In this document: piece by piece, positions 1 through 8,432 of the stretch
Position numbering within the stretch: the first letter of the stretch is position 1
Layout of the letters: each line of letters opens with the position of its first letter
Assembly: GCF_002262875.1 (NCBI RefSeq)
Contig: NZ_NKYE01000001.1
Span: 62,001 to 126,000 of the forward strand
Source of the DNA: Amycolatopsis antarctica
Lineage (GTDB): Bacteria; Actinomycetota; Actinomycetes; Mycobacteriales; Pseudonocardiaceae
Reading direction: 5' to 3'
Length of the DNA stretch: 64,000 bases
The notes under the pieces: generated by a model
What the model saw: the letters and a program-made list of their open reading frames with translations, nothing else
Databases searched by the model: none
What the model was told of the DNA's origin: nothing
Position numbers and translations under genes: made by a program

Positions 1-598
1 TACACCTCGTGTTTTTCTGACGCGCCGCGAAGGGCGGCGTCGCAATAATGGTCCGGCTCCGCGTGCCGGGAATTCACCGGGCACAGCTCGGGAGCGGTAA
101 GTCAAGAATTACTCGGTTCTACGCGGTCGACCCCACCGACCAAATGAAGTTTTGACCAGGGCGCAGACTGTGAAACCGCGCCGTCGGGGTTGCTCCGTTC
201 TCAACTGAGCGGGCCTACCGCGTACGTACCTACGCTACCGAAGGTACCCGATCGAACGGCCTGATGCCATGGGCCGTTTCGGGCCTGTACCTCGGTGCTT
301 GTCCGTTCGCCCGTGCCGGCGGGGCCGCCCCGCGGGGGCTCGGCCCGGCAGCTTCGCACCGTTCGGCCGCGCTCGTCGAGGTCGCGGCGGTATCGGCTGA
401 TAATTTCCTCGATCCGCTGCTCGGTGCCGCATATTCTGCTGCGCCCGCGGAGTACGTAATGATTTTCGATCATGCTCGCGGCAGGGCGGAAACGGCCGGG
501 AGAACGTGCTCCGGCACGTTCTTCGCAAAGCCGGCCGGTGAGGCGGACATCACATCGAGCTCGGTGCCCCCGGGCGGGCAGGCACTAGATTCCCTGCG
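1..598. other. Intergenic region, no supported gene
   Basis: No convincing coding sequence was found in these 598 bases. Open frames exist on both strands, but they lack family motifs or plausible codon use over their whole length. There is an imperfect hairpin at 63-84 (GTGCCGGG, six-base loop, CCGGGCAC; one internal mismatch), which could terminate a gene lying left of the window. The stretch around 85-160 is AT-richer than its surroundings and may contain promoters. Confidence 0.5.
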
Positions 599-1015
599 GT
601 GACGAGCTATGCGTACTGGGAGACCGTTCCGACGCGATGGAAGGACAACGACGTCTACGGGCACGTGAACAACGTCGTCCACTACTCGGTGATGGACACG
701 ATCATCAACCGCTGGCTGATCGAGCGGGCCGGGCTGGACATCCATCACGGGGCGACGATCGGCCTCTGCGTGGAGTCGCACTGCAACTACCACGGGGCGG
801 TCGCCTTCCCGGACGTGCTGAAGGCCGGACTGCGCGTAGGCAAGCTGGGCCGGACGAGCGTGCGGTACGAGATCGGCATGTTCCGCGAGGACGGCGAGAC
901 GCTGATCGCGGAGGGCCACTTCGTGCACGTCTTCGTCGCCAGGGAGAGCCGCAGACCGGCCGAGATCACCGGCACCCTGCGCGAGGCGCTGGCCGGGATC
1001 CACCTCGCCGGGTAG
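599..1015 (+). CDS. Hotdog-fold acyl-CoA thioesterase (4HBT family)
   Basis: A 138-residue protein of typical single-hotdog length. The N-terminal motif RWKDNDVYGHVNN matches the 4-hydroxybenzoyl-CoA/acyl-CoA thioesterase signature, whose Asp takes part in thioester hydrolysis. The following HYSVMDTIINRWL segment fits the long hotdog helix. It probably hydrolyses a fatty or aromatic acyl-CoA in the cytoplasm, but the substrate cannot be read from the sequence. The start is GTG. It stands alone, with the next gene 79 bp downstream. Confidence 0.85.
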   Translation: MTSYAYWETVPTRWKDNDVYGHVNNVVHYSVMDTIINRWLIERAGLDIHHGATIGLCVESHCNYHGAVAFPDVLKAGLRVGKLGRTSVRYEIGMFREDGETLIAEGHFVHVFVARESRRPAEITGTLREALAGIHLAG

Positions 1016-1094
1016 CGCCGCCGGAGCGCCGGCCGCGCCTCTAGACTCGCGGTGTTCGGACCACGAGCGGTGGTAGCCGTCCCGGGGAGGATCG

Positions 1095-1460
1095 TTGGTC
1101 ACTGGCTTCGCGGTGGCGGTAGCGCTGTGCTCGCTGGCGGTCGCCGGGTGGGCTTTCGTTCAGGTGGCGCGCAACCGCCCGCCTTCGGGAGCGTTGCTGA
1201 TCGGGCTGGCCGTGGTCGAGGCGCTGCTCGTGGTGCAGACCGTGATCGCGGTGGTCCTGCTGCTCGGCGGCGACCGTCCGGCGAGCATGGCGACGTTCAT
1301 CGGCTACCTGATCGGGGTGCTCGTGGTACTGCCGGTCGGCACGCTCTGGGCGCTCGCCGAACGCAGCCGGTCCAGTACCGCGGTACTCGGCGTGGCGTGC
1401 GTGACCGTGCCGGTGCTGGTCCTGCGGATGCACGAGGTCTGGGGAGGTGCCAGTGCCTGA
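1095..1460 (+). CDS. Small integral membrane protein, unknown function
   Basis: A 121-residue hydrophobic protein with about four predicted membrane segments (roughly residues 2-24, 34-58, 66-86 and 94-112) separated by short charged loops. The TTG start follows a GGGAGG ribosome binding site by about five bases. Its end overlaps the next membrane gene by 14 bp, so the two are probably translated together and may form a complex. No named family was recognised. Confidence 0.7.
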   Translation: MVTGFAVAVALCSLAVAGWAFVQVARNRPPSGALLIGLAVVEALLVVQTVIAVVLLLGGDRPASMATFIGYLIGVLVVLPVGTLWALAERSRSSTAVLGVACVTVPVLVLRMHEVWGGASA

Positions 1461-1890
1461 GCGACAGGTGCCCGAGAGGCCGGTCCGGCCGGAGCCGCGC
1501 GCGACGGCGAGCGGGCCCGGCCGGGTGCTGGTCGCCGTCTACGCGATCTTCGCGCTCGGTGCGACCGCGCGCGCCGGGGTGCAGATCGCGACCCGGTTCG
1601 ACGAGGCGCCGCTGGCCTACCTGCTCTCGGCCTTCGCCGCCGTGGTCTACGTCCTGGCCACGGTGGCGCTGGCCAGGTCGGGGCGCACCTGGTGGCTGAT
1701 CGCGCTCGCGGCCTGCTCGGTCGAGCTCGCCGGGGTGCTGACGGTGGGCCTGCTGAGCGTCTTCGATCCCGCCGCGTTCCCGGACGCCACGGTCTGGTCG
1801 GCCTTCGGTCGCGGCTACCTGTTCATCCCGCTGGTGCTGCCCGCGATCGGGCTGGCCTGGCTCCGGCACACGCGCCCCCGCCCCGGCTGA
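1447..1890 (+). CDS. Small integral membrane protein, unknown function
   Basis: A 147-residue protein with a charged, Pro/Arg-rich cytoplasmic N-terminus (about 25 residues) followed by four hydrophobic segments. It begins inside the 3' end of the preceding membrane gene; the GTG at 1447 or the GTG at 1453 could be the start. Its partner is the same size and topology, and together they resemble the paired small membrane proteins common in actinomycetes. It ends 62 bp before a pair of palindromic repeats. Confidence 0.7.
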   Translation: MPVPERQVPERPVRPEPRATASGPGRVLVAVYAIFALGATARAGVQIATRFDEAPLAYLLSAFAAVVYVLATVALARSGRTWWLIALAACSVELAGVLTVGLLSVFDPAAFPDATVWSAFGRGYLFIPLVLPAIGLAWLRHTRPRPG

Positions 1891-1951
1891 TCCACCCGCC
1901 CGATCGCGCAGGCCAATCCGGCGCGCAGCCCCCCGAACGGCCTAAGAAAAG

Positions 1952-2015
1952 CGCAATATGTCGACGTATTGCGAAACATCGTGCACACCGCATCGCAATA
2001 TGTCGACGTATTGCG
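1952..2015. repeat. Palindromic repeat locus A (two direct copies)
   Basis: Two identical 22-bp near-palindromes lie at 1952-1973 and 1994-2015. Each has left half CGCAATATGTC and right half GACGTATTGCG, so only position 8 departs from perfect dyad symmetry. Start-to-start distance is 42 bp. The 20-bp spacer carries GTGCAC at 1981-1986, exactly midway. The locus fills the gap between two convergent genes and ends 20 bp before the purU stop codon. Related copies occur at 39496-39550 and 57601-57697. Confidence 0.9.
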
Positions 2016-2035
2016 GTGGGTTGGGGTTGGGACGG

Positions 2036-2920
2036 TCAGAGGACGACGGTGCGGTTGCCGTGGACCAGGACGCGGTTCTCCAGGTGCCAGCGCAGCCCGC
2101 GCGCCAGGGTCACCTTCTCGATGTCCCGGCCCTTGCGGACCATGTCCGGCACGGCGTCGCCGTGGTCGACGCGGATGACGTCCTGCTCGATGATCGGCCC
2201 GGCGTCCAGGTCGGCGGTGACGTAGTGGCAGGTGGCGCCGACCAGCTTCACCCCGCGCGCGTGCGCCTGGTGGTACGGCCGCGCGCCGATGAACGAGGGC
2301 AGGAAGCTGTGGTGGATGTTCAGTGCGCGCCCGGACCACGCCTCGCACAGCGAGGGCGGCAGTACCTGCATGAACCTGGCCAGCACCACGGCGTGCGGAT
2401 CGTGCTCGTCCACCAGCCCGGCGAGCCGGGTGAACGCCGCCGCCCTGCCTGCCGGATCGCCCGCCGGGAACGGCACGTGGTGGAACGGGATGCCATGCGC
2501 CCTGGTGATGTCGCCGAGGGTGGGGTGGTTACCGATGACGGCCCGGACGTCCACGTCCAGCTCGCCGGCCGCGACGCGGCCGAGCAGGTCGTAAAGGCAG
2601 TGGCCCTCCCGCGACACCAGCAGGACCACCCTTCGGCGTTCCGCCGTGTCCTCCACCCGCCAGTCCGCCGACGCGCTCAGCGCCTCGGCGACCCGGCCGA
2701 AGCGCTCGCGCAGCTCGTGCACGTCGAACGGCAGTGAGTCGGCGCGGACTTCCTGGCGGGTGAAGAACCAGCCGGAGTCCGGATCGGTGTGATACGCGGC
2801 CTCGACGATCCAGCCACCCGCGTCGGCCAGGAACGAGGCGATGCGCGCGACGATCCCGGTACGGTCCGGGCAGCCGAAGGTGATCACGTAGCGATGTTCA
2901 GGCGCTGACACGGCCGCCAT
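2036..2920 (-). CDS. purU: Formyltetrahydrofolate deformylase PurU
   Basis: A 294-residue cytoplasmic enzyme that hydrolyses 10-formyltetrahydrofolate to formate and tetrahydrofolate, balancing one-carbon pools and supplying formate for purine synthesis. An N-terminal ACT domain (about residues 10-85) is followed by a formyltransferase-fold domain (about 95-280). The latter carries the catalytic NIHHSFLPSF segment and the Asp-containing TADLDAGPIIEQ segment of the family. Length is normal. The gene is monocistronic, and its 3' end faces the palindromic repeats. Confidence 0.95.
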   Translation of the reverse strand: MAAVSAPEHRYVITFGCPDRTGIVARIASFLADAGGWIVEAAYHTDPDSGWFFTRQEVRADSLPFDVHELRERFGRVAEALSASADWRVEDTAERRRVVLLVSREGHCLYDLLGRVAAGELDVDVRAVIGNHPTLGDITRAHGIPFHHVPFPAGDPAGRAAAFTRLAGLVDEHDPHAVVLARFMQVLPPSLCEAWSGRALNIHHSFLPSFIGARPYHQAHARGVKLVGATCHYVTADLDAGPIIEQDVIRVDHGDAVPDMVRKGRDIEKVTLARGLRWHLENRVLVHGNRTVVL

Positions 2921-2959
2921 CCTGCCGCATCGGCTCCGACCTGCGGTGATGCGGTGGTG

Positions 2960-3691
2960 TCACGGGGAGGCGAGCGGCTCCAGCAGGGCATGCTCGCCGT
3001 GCGTCTCGGCGGCGCTGGGCCTGCGCCACACAGCGCGGTAGATGTCGTCGGCGGTACCGGTGATCATCGTCTCCGGTTCGAATCCGGCCGGGATGTCCTC
3101 GGCCACGGTGACCACCGGTTCCTCGGTCGCGGCGAGCGTGATCGTCCAGCAGCGCGCCAGGTCCGAGGCCTGCACCAGGACGGTCCCGGACACGTGGATC
3201 TCGTTCCAGCCGGTGCGGCCGGGGACCATCGTGCGCAGCAGTTCGTCGATGCCGTCGGCGGCGAACTCCGGGTCGAAGACGACCGAGGGGTCACCGGCGG
3301 CGTGTTCGGCGTCCAGGCGGTGGATCGCCGCCTCGTGCGCCTGCCGCCTGGCCCAGGAGGCCGTCGTGCGGGCGTAGCCCTGGAACGGCAGCCACGCCGG
3401 GGCGTCCGGGCCGACGGCGAAGGCGTCCCGGACGTCCTCACGCTGCGCGTCCCACCAGCCGAGCACGGCTTCCCAGTCGTCCGGCGGGGTTTCCGGCCGG
3501 ATGCCTTCGCCGCTCGGGTTGGCGATGGCGGCGAGTAGCCAGGAGTGCACCCTGGCCACATGGGTCACCAGCCTGTGCACCGTCCACTTAGGACACGTCG
3601 GGACGGGTGCCGCCGGACCCGCCTCGATGGCGGCGGCACGCAGCCCGTCGCAGTGGATCTCGATCGCCTGTAACGCTTTCTCGTACTCCAC
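2960..3691 (-). CDS. Maleylpyruvate isomerase family mycothiol-dependent protein
   Basis: A 243-residue protein of the DinB/mycothiol-dependent maleylpyruvate isomerase superfamily. The N-terminal four-helix-bundle domain contains TCPKWTVHRLVTHVARVHSW and a later ARRQAHEAAIHRLDAE stretch, whose His residues fit the metal-binding triad of the family. The C-terminal domain is of the SCP2-like type. The chosen start is the GTG at 3691, which gives a normal N-terminus. The substrate is unknown; a mycothiol-linked detoxification role fits the presence of mshA 6 kb away but is inference. Confidence 0.8.
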   Translation of the reverse strand: MEYEKALQAIEIHCDGLRAAAIEAGPAAPVPTCPKWTVHRLVTHVARVHSWLLAAIANPSGEGIRPETPPDDWEAVLGWWDAQREDVRDAFAVGPDAPAWLPFQGYARTTASWARRQAHEAAIHRLDAEHAAGDPSVVFDPEFAADGIDELLRTMVPGRTGWNEIHVSGTVLVQASDLARCWTITLAATEEPVVTVAEDIPAGFEPETMITGTADDIYRAVWRRPSAAETHGEHALLEPLASP

Positions 3692-3879
3692 CGGCTCACC
3701 GTATGCCCTCCGCGCACGCCGGGGCCACCATCCGCCGGAGATCCGATCCCGACGTACGAACCGCTCCGGCCCGGTAGCTGGTATTTCGCGGGTTCGGTGC
3801 CGTCCGCGGCCGTGCCGAAGCACCCGATCGCGGGATTCGTGCCGATGTCCGACCACGGGCCGTAGCGATCTTCGCCAGG

Positions 3880-4734
3880 TCAGCGCGGGGCGACGGCGGA
3901 CCAGTCCACCGTCAGCTCGCCGAGTCGCAGCCGGGCGGGACGGGACCGTACCGGCCAGCCGCGCGCGGCGAGCAGTTCCACGGTCGCCAGCCAGCGGGCC
4001 CGCGCGCCGTACGCCCGGTGCGGCGCGGCCGCCGCCCAGCATTCATCCACAGTGGACATAAAGGTGTGGATGCGCTCGCCGGGAACGTTGCGGTGGATCA
4101 GTGCCTTGGGCAGACGTTCGGCCACAGTGGACGGTCTGACCAGAGCGGAAACCTTGCAGGACAAGGTGAGCGACAGGGGCCCCTCGGCGGACAGGGTGAC
4201 CCAGGAGCACAGCCTGCCGATCTCGTCGCAGGTCCCCTCGACGAGGATCCCGCCGGGCGCCAGCCGGTCCAGCATGGTCCGCCAGGCGGCGGCCACGTCG
4301 TCCTCGCCGTACTGCCGCAGCACGTTGAACGCCCGCACCACCGTCGGCCTGGTCCCGGCCAGTTCGAACCCGCCTCGCCGGAACTCCAGCCGGGGCGGGT
4401 CGGCCGAGGTGGCCGCGGCGGCCACCCGTTCCTGGTCGATCTCCAGCCCCAGCACCCGTACCCGGGGATGCGTCCGCCGCAGCCGCCTTGCCAGCTCGAC
4501 CGTCGTCACCGGCGAGGCGCCGTAACCGAGGTCGACGACCAGCGGGTCGGCCGCGGCGCGCAGCGCACGGGAGGTCTCCGGACCGTCCGCGATCCACCGG
4601 TCGACGCGGCGCAGGCGGTTCGGGTTGGTGGTGCCGCGGGTCGGATTGCCCAGCGGCTGGTGGCGCGTGGCGGCCTGCCGCGCGGAGGGGGACGGGACCG
4701 TGCGGGCAGGGGCGTGCCGGGTGGAAGGAGACAT
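3880..4734 (-). CDS. Class I SAM-dependent methyltransferase
   Basis: A 284-residue protein with a Rossmann-type SAM-binding core. VVDLGYGASPVTTVELARRL is motif I, and a second-strand acidic residue follows in VLGLEIDQERV. A basic, disordered N-terminal tail of about 35 residues precedes the domain. Conserved methyltransferase features continue through LAPGGILVEGTCDEIGR. The acceptor substrate cannot be inferred. The upstream 188 bp (3692-3879) hold nothing recognisable. Confidence 0.8.
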   Translation of the reverse strand: MSPSTRHAPARTVPSPSARQAATRHQPLGNPTRGTTNPNRLRRVDRWIADGPETSRALRAAADPLVVDLGYGASPVTTVELARRLRRTHPRVRVLGLEIDQERVAAAATSADPPRLEFRRGGFELAGTRPTVVRAFNVLRQYGEDDVAAAWRTMLDRLAPGGILVEGTCDEIGRLCSWVTLSAEGPLSLTLSCKVSALVRPSTVAERLPKALIHRNVPGERIHTFMSTVDECWAAAAPHRAYGARARWLATVELLAARGWPVRSRPARLRLGELTVDWSAVAPR

Positions 4735-4790
4735 GATCGGACGGTGGTTCGGTCGGCGGCTCGGTCAGCGGTGGCGAGGTGCGGACGGGC

Positions 4791-5291
4791 TCAGTTCGGA
4801 CGGGCGAGCCACCGCGCGGTGAACTCGGCCTCGCGTTCGAGCAGCTTGGTGACCTGCTCGGCGATGACCCCCTCCAGCTTCCCGCCGATCAGCGGGATCC
4901 GGACCTTCACCTCGCCGGAGTTGCGCAGCGTGCTGCCGTTACCGGACGGAGTGAGATCGGTGCGCGCCGAGATCTCGCCGGGCACGCTGTCGACGGTGGC
5001 CTTGGCCGTGCCCGTATAGCCCTCGCCGGAGCGGCGGAACGTCTGCTGCCGGCGCACGATGAGGTCGCCGGAGTGGAACGAGCGCACGGCCTGCGGCAGT
5101 ACCTCGGCCGGAATGCCCTGGCGGAGGGTGAACGTGACGTCGTCGCCGGAGACCGAGTGTTTGAGCAGTGCGGCACCGGTGCCACCGAGCTCGGCGAGGC
5201 GGGCGCGCAGCACGTCCTCCGCGGACAGTGCGGTCAGCACCTCGTCGACGCCCTCGGTGAACTCTGCGCGGTGCTCGATACGGGAGGCCAT
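4791..5291 (-). CDS. DUF2505 domain protein
   Basis: A 166-residue protein matching the actinobacterial DUF2505 family in length and pattern, including an N-terminal IEHRAEFTEGVDEV stretch and a C-terminal amphipathic helix rich in Glu and Arg. The fold is probably a START/SRPBCC-like helix-grip cup for a hydrophobic ligand. That is a family-level inference; no ligand is known. It is divergent from murB with only 17 bp between the two starts, an arrangement also seen in mycobacteria (Rv0481c/Rv0482). Confidence 0.85.
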   Translation of the reverse strand: MASRIEHRAEFTEGVDEVLTALSAEDVLRARLAELGGTGAALLKHSVSGDDVTFTLRQGIPAEVLPQAVRSFHSGDLIVRRQQTFRRSGEGYTGTAKATVDSVPGEISARTDLTPSGNGSTLRNSGEVKVRIPLIGGKLEGVIAEQVTKLLEREAEFTARWLARPN

Positions 5292-5308
5292 GAGGGCAGA
5301 CAGTACCG

Positions 5309-6436
5309 TTGGCCGACGTGAGCGAGCAGGCGAGCGAACCGGTGGGGACCCCGCGACGGGTGCCCGGAGGTGAGGCGACGGTGGGCGAGTCCCTTTCCGG
5401 GCACACGACGCTGCGCCTCGGCGGCCCGGCCGGGCGTTTCGCGGTCGCGGCCACCGAGGACGAGGTGGTGCGCCTGGTCCGTGCCGCGGACGCCGCGGGC
5501 GAGCCGCTGCTGCTGCTCGGCGGCGGTTCCAACCTCGTCGTCGGCGACGAGGGCTTTCCCGGCCTCGTGGTGCGGATCGCCACCACCGGCTGGGTGGTCG
5601 GCGAGGAGTCCGGCGGCGAGCGGACGGTGAACGTGGCCGCGGGCCAGGACTGGGACGAGTTCGTCGCGGCGATGACCAGCGCCGGCGTCGGCGGGCACGA
5701 ATGTCTGTCCGGCATCCCCGGTCACGTCGGCGCGACCCCCATCCAGAACGTCGGCGCCTACGGCTGCGAGATCAGCGAGACCCTGCGTTCGATCCGGCTC
5801 TACGACCGCCGAACCGGCGAGATCCGCGAGCTCGACGCCACCGAGCTGGGCTTCGGTTACCGCACCAGCGTCCTCAAGGGCACCGACCTCGGCGTCGTGC
5901 TCGGTGTCCGTTTCGGGCTGCGCGCCGATGGCCTGTCCAGCCCGATCCGGTACCCGGAGCTGGCCGGGAAGCTGGGCGTCGAGGTCGGCGCGCGGGTGCC
6001 CGCCGAGCTGGCCCGCGCGGCCGTGCTGGAGCTGCGGGCGGGTAAGGGCATGGTGCTCGACCCGGACGACCACGACACCTGGAGCGCGGGGTCCTTCTTC
6101 ACCAATCCGATCGTGTCCGCCGCCGAGGCGGACGCCGTGCTGGCCCGCATCACGGCGGCGGTCGGCGCGGACGTGCGCGTGCCGCGCTACCCGGCGGGCG
6201 CGGACGTGAAGTTCTCCGCGGCCTGGCTAATCGAGCGGGCGGGCTTCGGCAAGGGGCACGCGGGTCCCGGCGGCCGCGTATCCCTGTCCGGCAAGCACAC
6301 CCTGGCCCTGACCAACCGCGGTGGCGCCGCCACGGCCGACCTGCTCGCGCTCGCGCGGGAGGTGCGTGACGGCGTCCGGGACCGCTTCGGGGTGACGCTG
6401 CACGCCGAGCCGCTGCTGATCAACTGCAGCTTCTGA
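5309..6436 (+). CDS. murB: UDP-N-acetylmuramate dehydrogenase MurB
   Basis: A 375-residue FAD enzyme that reduces enolpyruvyl-UDP-GlcNAc to UDP-MurNAc in cytoplasmic peptidoglycan precursor synthesis. The FAD-binding segment LLLLGGGSNLVVGDEGF and the GHECLSGIPGHVGATPIQNV loop are clear. The proton-donor Ser lies in SAGSFFTNPI, and the C-terminal catalytic Glu in LHAEPLLINCSF. The start is TTG at 5309, or the GTG nine bases later. Its stop is only 9 bp from that of the convergent SDR gene. Confidence 0.95.
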   Translation: MADVSEQASEPVGTPRRVPGGEATVGESLSGHTTLRLGGPAGRFAVAATEDEVVRLVRAADAAGEPLLLLGGGSNLVVGDEGFPGLVVRIATTGWVVGEESGGERTVNVAAGQDWDEFVAAMTSAGVGGHECLSGIPGHVGATPIQNVGAYGCEISETLRSIRLYDRRTGEIRELDATELGFGYRTSVLKGTDLGVVLGVRFGLRADGLSSPIRYPELAGKLGVEVGARVPAELARAAVLELRAGKGMVLDPDDHDTWSAGSFFTNPIVSAAEADAVLARITAAVGADVRVPRYPAGADVKFSAAWLIERAGFGKGHAGPGGRVSLSGKHTLALTNRGGAATADLLALAREVRDGVRDRFGVTLHAEPLLINCSF

Positions 6437-6445
6437 GCGGCCCGG

Positions 6446-7183
6446 TCAGTCCTCGGTACGGAAGAACCGGCTGCCGCTGTACTGCGCGCGGGGCTGCAGC
6501 ACGATCCGGTCCAGATTGACGTGCGAGGGCCGGGTCGCGGCGAAACCAATCACCTCGGCGACGTCGTGTGCGGTCAGCGGGGTGATGCCGCGGTACACCT
6601 TCGCCGCGCGCTCCTCGTCGCCCTCGAAGCGGTTCACCGAGAAGTCGGTCCGCACCATTCCGGGGACGATCTCGGTGAACCGGATCGGCTCGCCGAGATG
6701 CTCCGAGCGCAGCGTCTGATGCAGGGCTGCCTGGGCGTGCTTGGCCGCGGTGTAGCCGGCGCCGCCGTCGTACACCCCGTGGCCTGCGACGGAAGTCACC
6801 GTCAGCACGTGTCCGTCGCCCGATTCGCGCAGTACGGGTAGCAATGCCCTGGTTACCCGCAGAGTTCCGAGCACGTTCGTCTCCCACATCCAGCGCCAGT
6901 GCTCCTCGTCGGCGTCCTCGACACGCGCGAGGCCACGGGCACCCCCGGCGTTGTTGACGAGCACGTGGCATTCTGGAACTCCCCGGACGAACGCGGCAAC
7001 GGAAGCGGGGTCCGCGACGTCCAATGGAAGCGCGGTTCCGGACAGTTCCCGGGCCAGCGCCTCGAGGCGTTCCAGTCGGCGCGCCCCGAGCACAACGTGG
7101 AAACCGGCTTCGGCGAGCACCCGTGCGGTGGCTTCACCGATTCCGGCACTTGCTCCGGTGATCACAGCGGTTCGCTTGGTCAT
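6446..7183 (-). CDS. Short-chain dehydrogenase/reductase
   Basis: A 245-residue classical SDR. Visible motifs are the cofactor-binding GASAGIG near the N-terminus, the structural NNAGGARG, a catalytic Ser in TVTSVAGHG and the YxxxK pair in GYTAAKHAQ. An Arg in GARRLERL after the second strand favours NADP(H). The chosen ATG at 7183 gives a standard-length protein; earlier in-frame starts would add an unrelated tail. It is the positional counterpart of Rv0484c between murB and mshA. The substrate is unknown. Confidence 0.88.
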   Translation of the reverse strand: MTKRTAVITGASAGIGEATARVLAEAGFHVVLGARRLERLEALARELSGTALPLDVADPASVAAFVRGVPECHVLVNNAGGARGLARVEDADEEHWRWMWETNVLGTLRVTRALLPVLRESGDGHVLTVTSVAGHGVYDGGAGYTAAKHAQAALHQTLRSEHLGEPIRFTEIVPGMVRTDFSVNRFEGDEERAAKVYRGITPLTAHDVAEVIGFAATRPSHVNLDRIVLQPRAQYSGSRFFRTED

Positions 7184-7265
7184 GAGTAGATGCTGCCAGC
7201 CATCCGGCTGCAGGTAACGTCGGACTGTTCGTCCCGGTTTTTCCGGGCACAGGAAGAGGTGGACG

Positions 7266-8432
7266 GTGATCGAACGGCGCACGCTCATGAAGGGCGTTGC
7301 CGCGGCTGGTTCCGCGGTGCTGGTGGCCGCTTGCTCCGGGGACGGCGACGCCGGCCCCGCAGACGGGGGCGTGCCGGCACCCGAAGCGCCGCCGAAAGCC
7401 GTCCTCACCGCCGAACCCGCCGCCAACGCCACGGACGTCTCCGTCCGCACGCCGGTCACGGTCACCGTCGCGGAGGGCACGCTGGCCGAGGTGAAGGTCA
7501 CCAACCCGGACGGCGAGGAGCTGCCAGGCGGGCTGAACCCGGAGAAGACCGTCTGGACTAGCAGCGAGCCGCTGGGCTACGGCAAGTCCTACACCTACGC
7601 CGCGAAGGCCGACGGCAGCGACGGCAAGCCCGTCGAGCTCACGGGCGAGTTCGCCACGGTCAAGCCGGGCAAGGAGATCCGCGCGACGCTCAATCCGTCC
7701 GACGACGCCGAGGTCGGTGTCGGCATGCCGGTCAGCGTCAAGTTCGACGCCGCGGTGAAGGACCGCAAGGCCGCGCAGGAGGCGCTCAAGATCGAGACCT
7801 CCACCGAGGTCGAGGGCGCCTGGGCCTGGTTGTCCGACCGGCAGTGCAACTGGCGGCCGAAGGAGTACTGGCCGGAGAACACCGAGGTGAACGTCTCGGC
7901 GAATCTGTACGGCGTGCACTACGGCGGCGGCAACTACGGCAAGGCTGACGTGACCACCAAGTTCACCATCGGCCGCAACCAGGTGGTCAAGGTCAACACC
8001 CCGGACCACGTGATGAAGGTCTACCGGGGCGACTCGGAGTCGGCCAGCTACCCGTGCAGCAACGGCAAGGACGCCGACCCGAACCTGAACACGCCGAACG
8101 GCACCGTGATCGTGATGAGCAAGGAGCCGACGGCGATCTTCGACAACGCCCGGTACGGCTACACGAACGTCAAGAAGAAGTGGGCCTGCCGCATCTCCAA
8201 CCACGGCGAGTTCATCCACGAGAACGAGGAGAACCGCGGCAACATCGGCAAGGCCAACACCTCGCACGGCTGCGTGAACCTGCTGGAGGCCGACGCCAAG
8301 GCGTACTTCGACTCGGCGCTGATCGGCGACCCGGTGGAGATCACCGGTGCCACGGCCGACATGCCGACCACCTCCGACGTGATGGACTGGCTGCTCGACT
8401 GGGAGACCTGGAAGTCGAAGTCGGCGGTGTGA
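7266..8432 (+). CDS. L,D-transpeptidase lipoprotein
   Basis: A 388-residue exported protein that would form 3-3 cross-links in peptidoglycan. It has a short signal peptide with a lipobox ending at Cys23 (VAAC) after a Lys/Arg-rich start. Two immunoglobulin-like domains follow (about residues 50-260), with a C-terminal YkuD catalytic domain. The active-site motif is TSHGCVNL with nucleophile Cys336; an upstream His lies in ISNHGEFIHE. The start is GTG, with an ATG seven codons in as alternative. The next gene overlaps by one base (TGATG). Confidence 0.92.
   Translation: MIERRTLMKGVAAAGSAVLVAACSGDGDAGPADGGVPAPEAPPKAVLTAEPAANATDVSVRTPVTVTVAEGTLAEVKVTNPDGEELPGGLNPEKTVWTSSEPLGYGKSYTYAAKADGSDGKPVELTGEFATVKPGKEIRATLNPSDDAEVGVGMPVSVKFDAAVKDRKAAQEALKIETSTEVEGAWAWLSDRQCNWRPKEYWPENTEVNVSANLYGVHYGGGNYGKADVTTKFTIGRNQVVKVNTPDHVMKVYRGDSESASYPCSNGKDADPNLNTPNGTVIVMSKEPTAIFDNARYGYTNVKKKWACRISNHGEFIHENEENRGNIGKANTSHGCVNLLEADAKAYFDSALIGDPVEITGATADMPTTSDVMDWLLDWETWKSKSAV

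Noticed and set aside
201..473. 90-residue reading frame on the minus strand
   Set aside because: The first about 35 residues look protein-like, but the rest is Arg/Gly/Pro-rich read-through without a domain, ribosome binding site or neighbour support.
1952..2015. Palindromes as coding sequence (frames reading RNMSTYC repeatedly)
   Set aside because: The peptide recurs only because the DNA repeat recurs; strands, frames and flanks differ at each locus.
3073..3083. GGTTCGAATCC, a perfect tRNA T-loop-like sequence
   Set aside because: It lies inside a well-supported minus-strand gene, and no acceptor, D or anticodon stems can be built around it.
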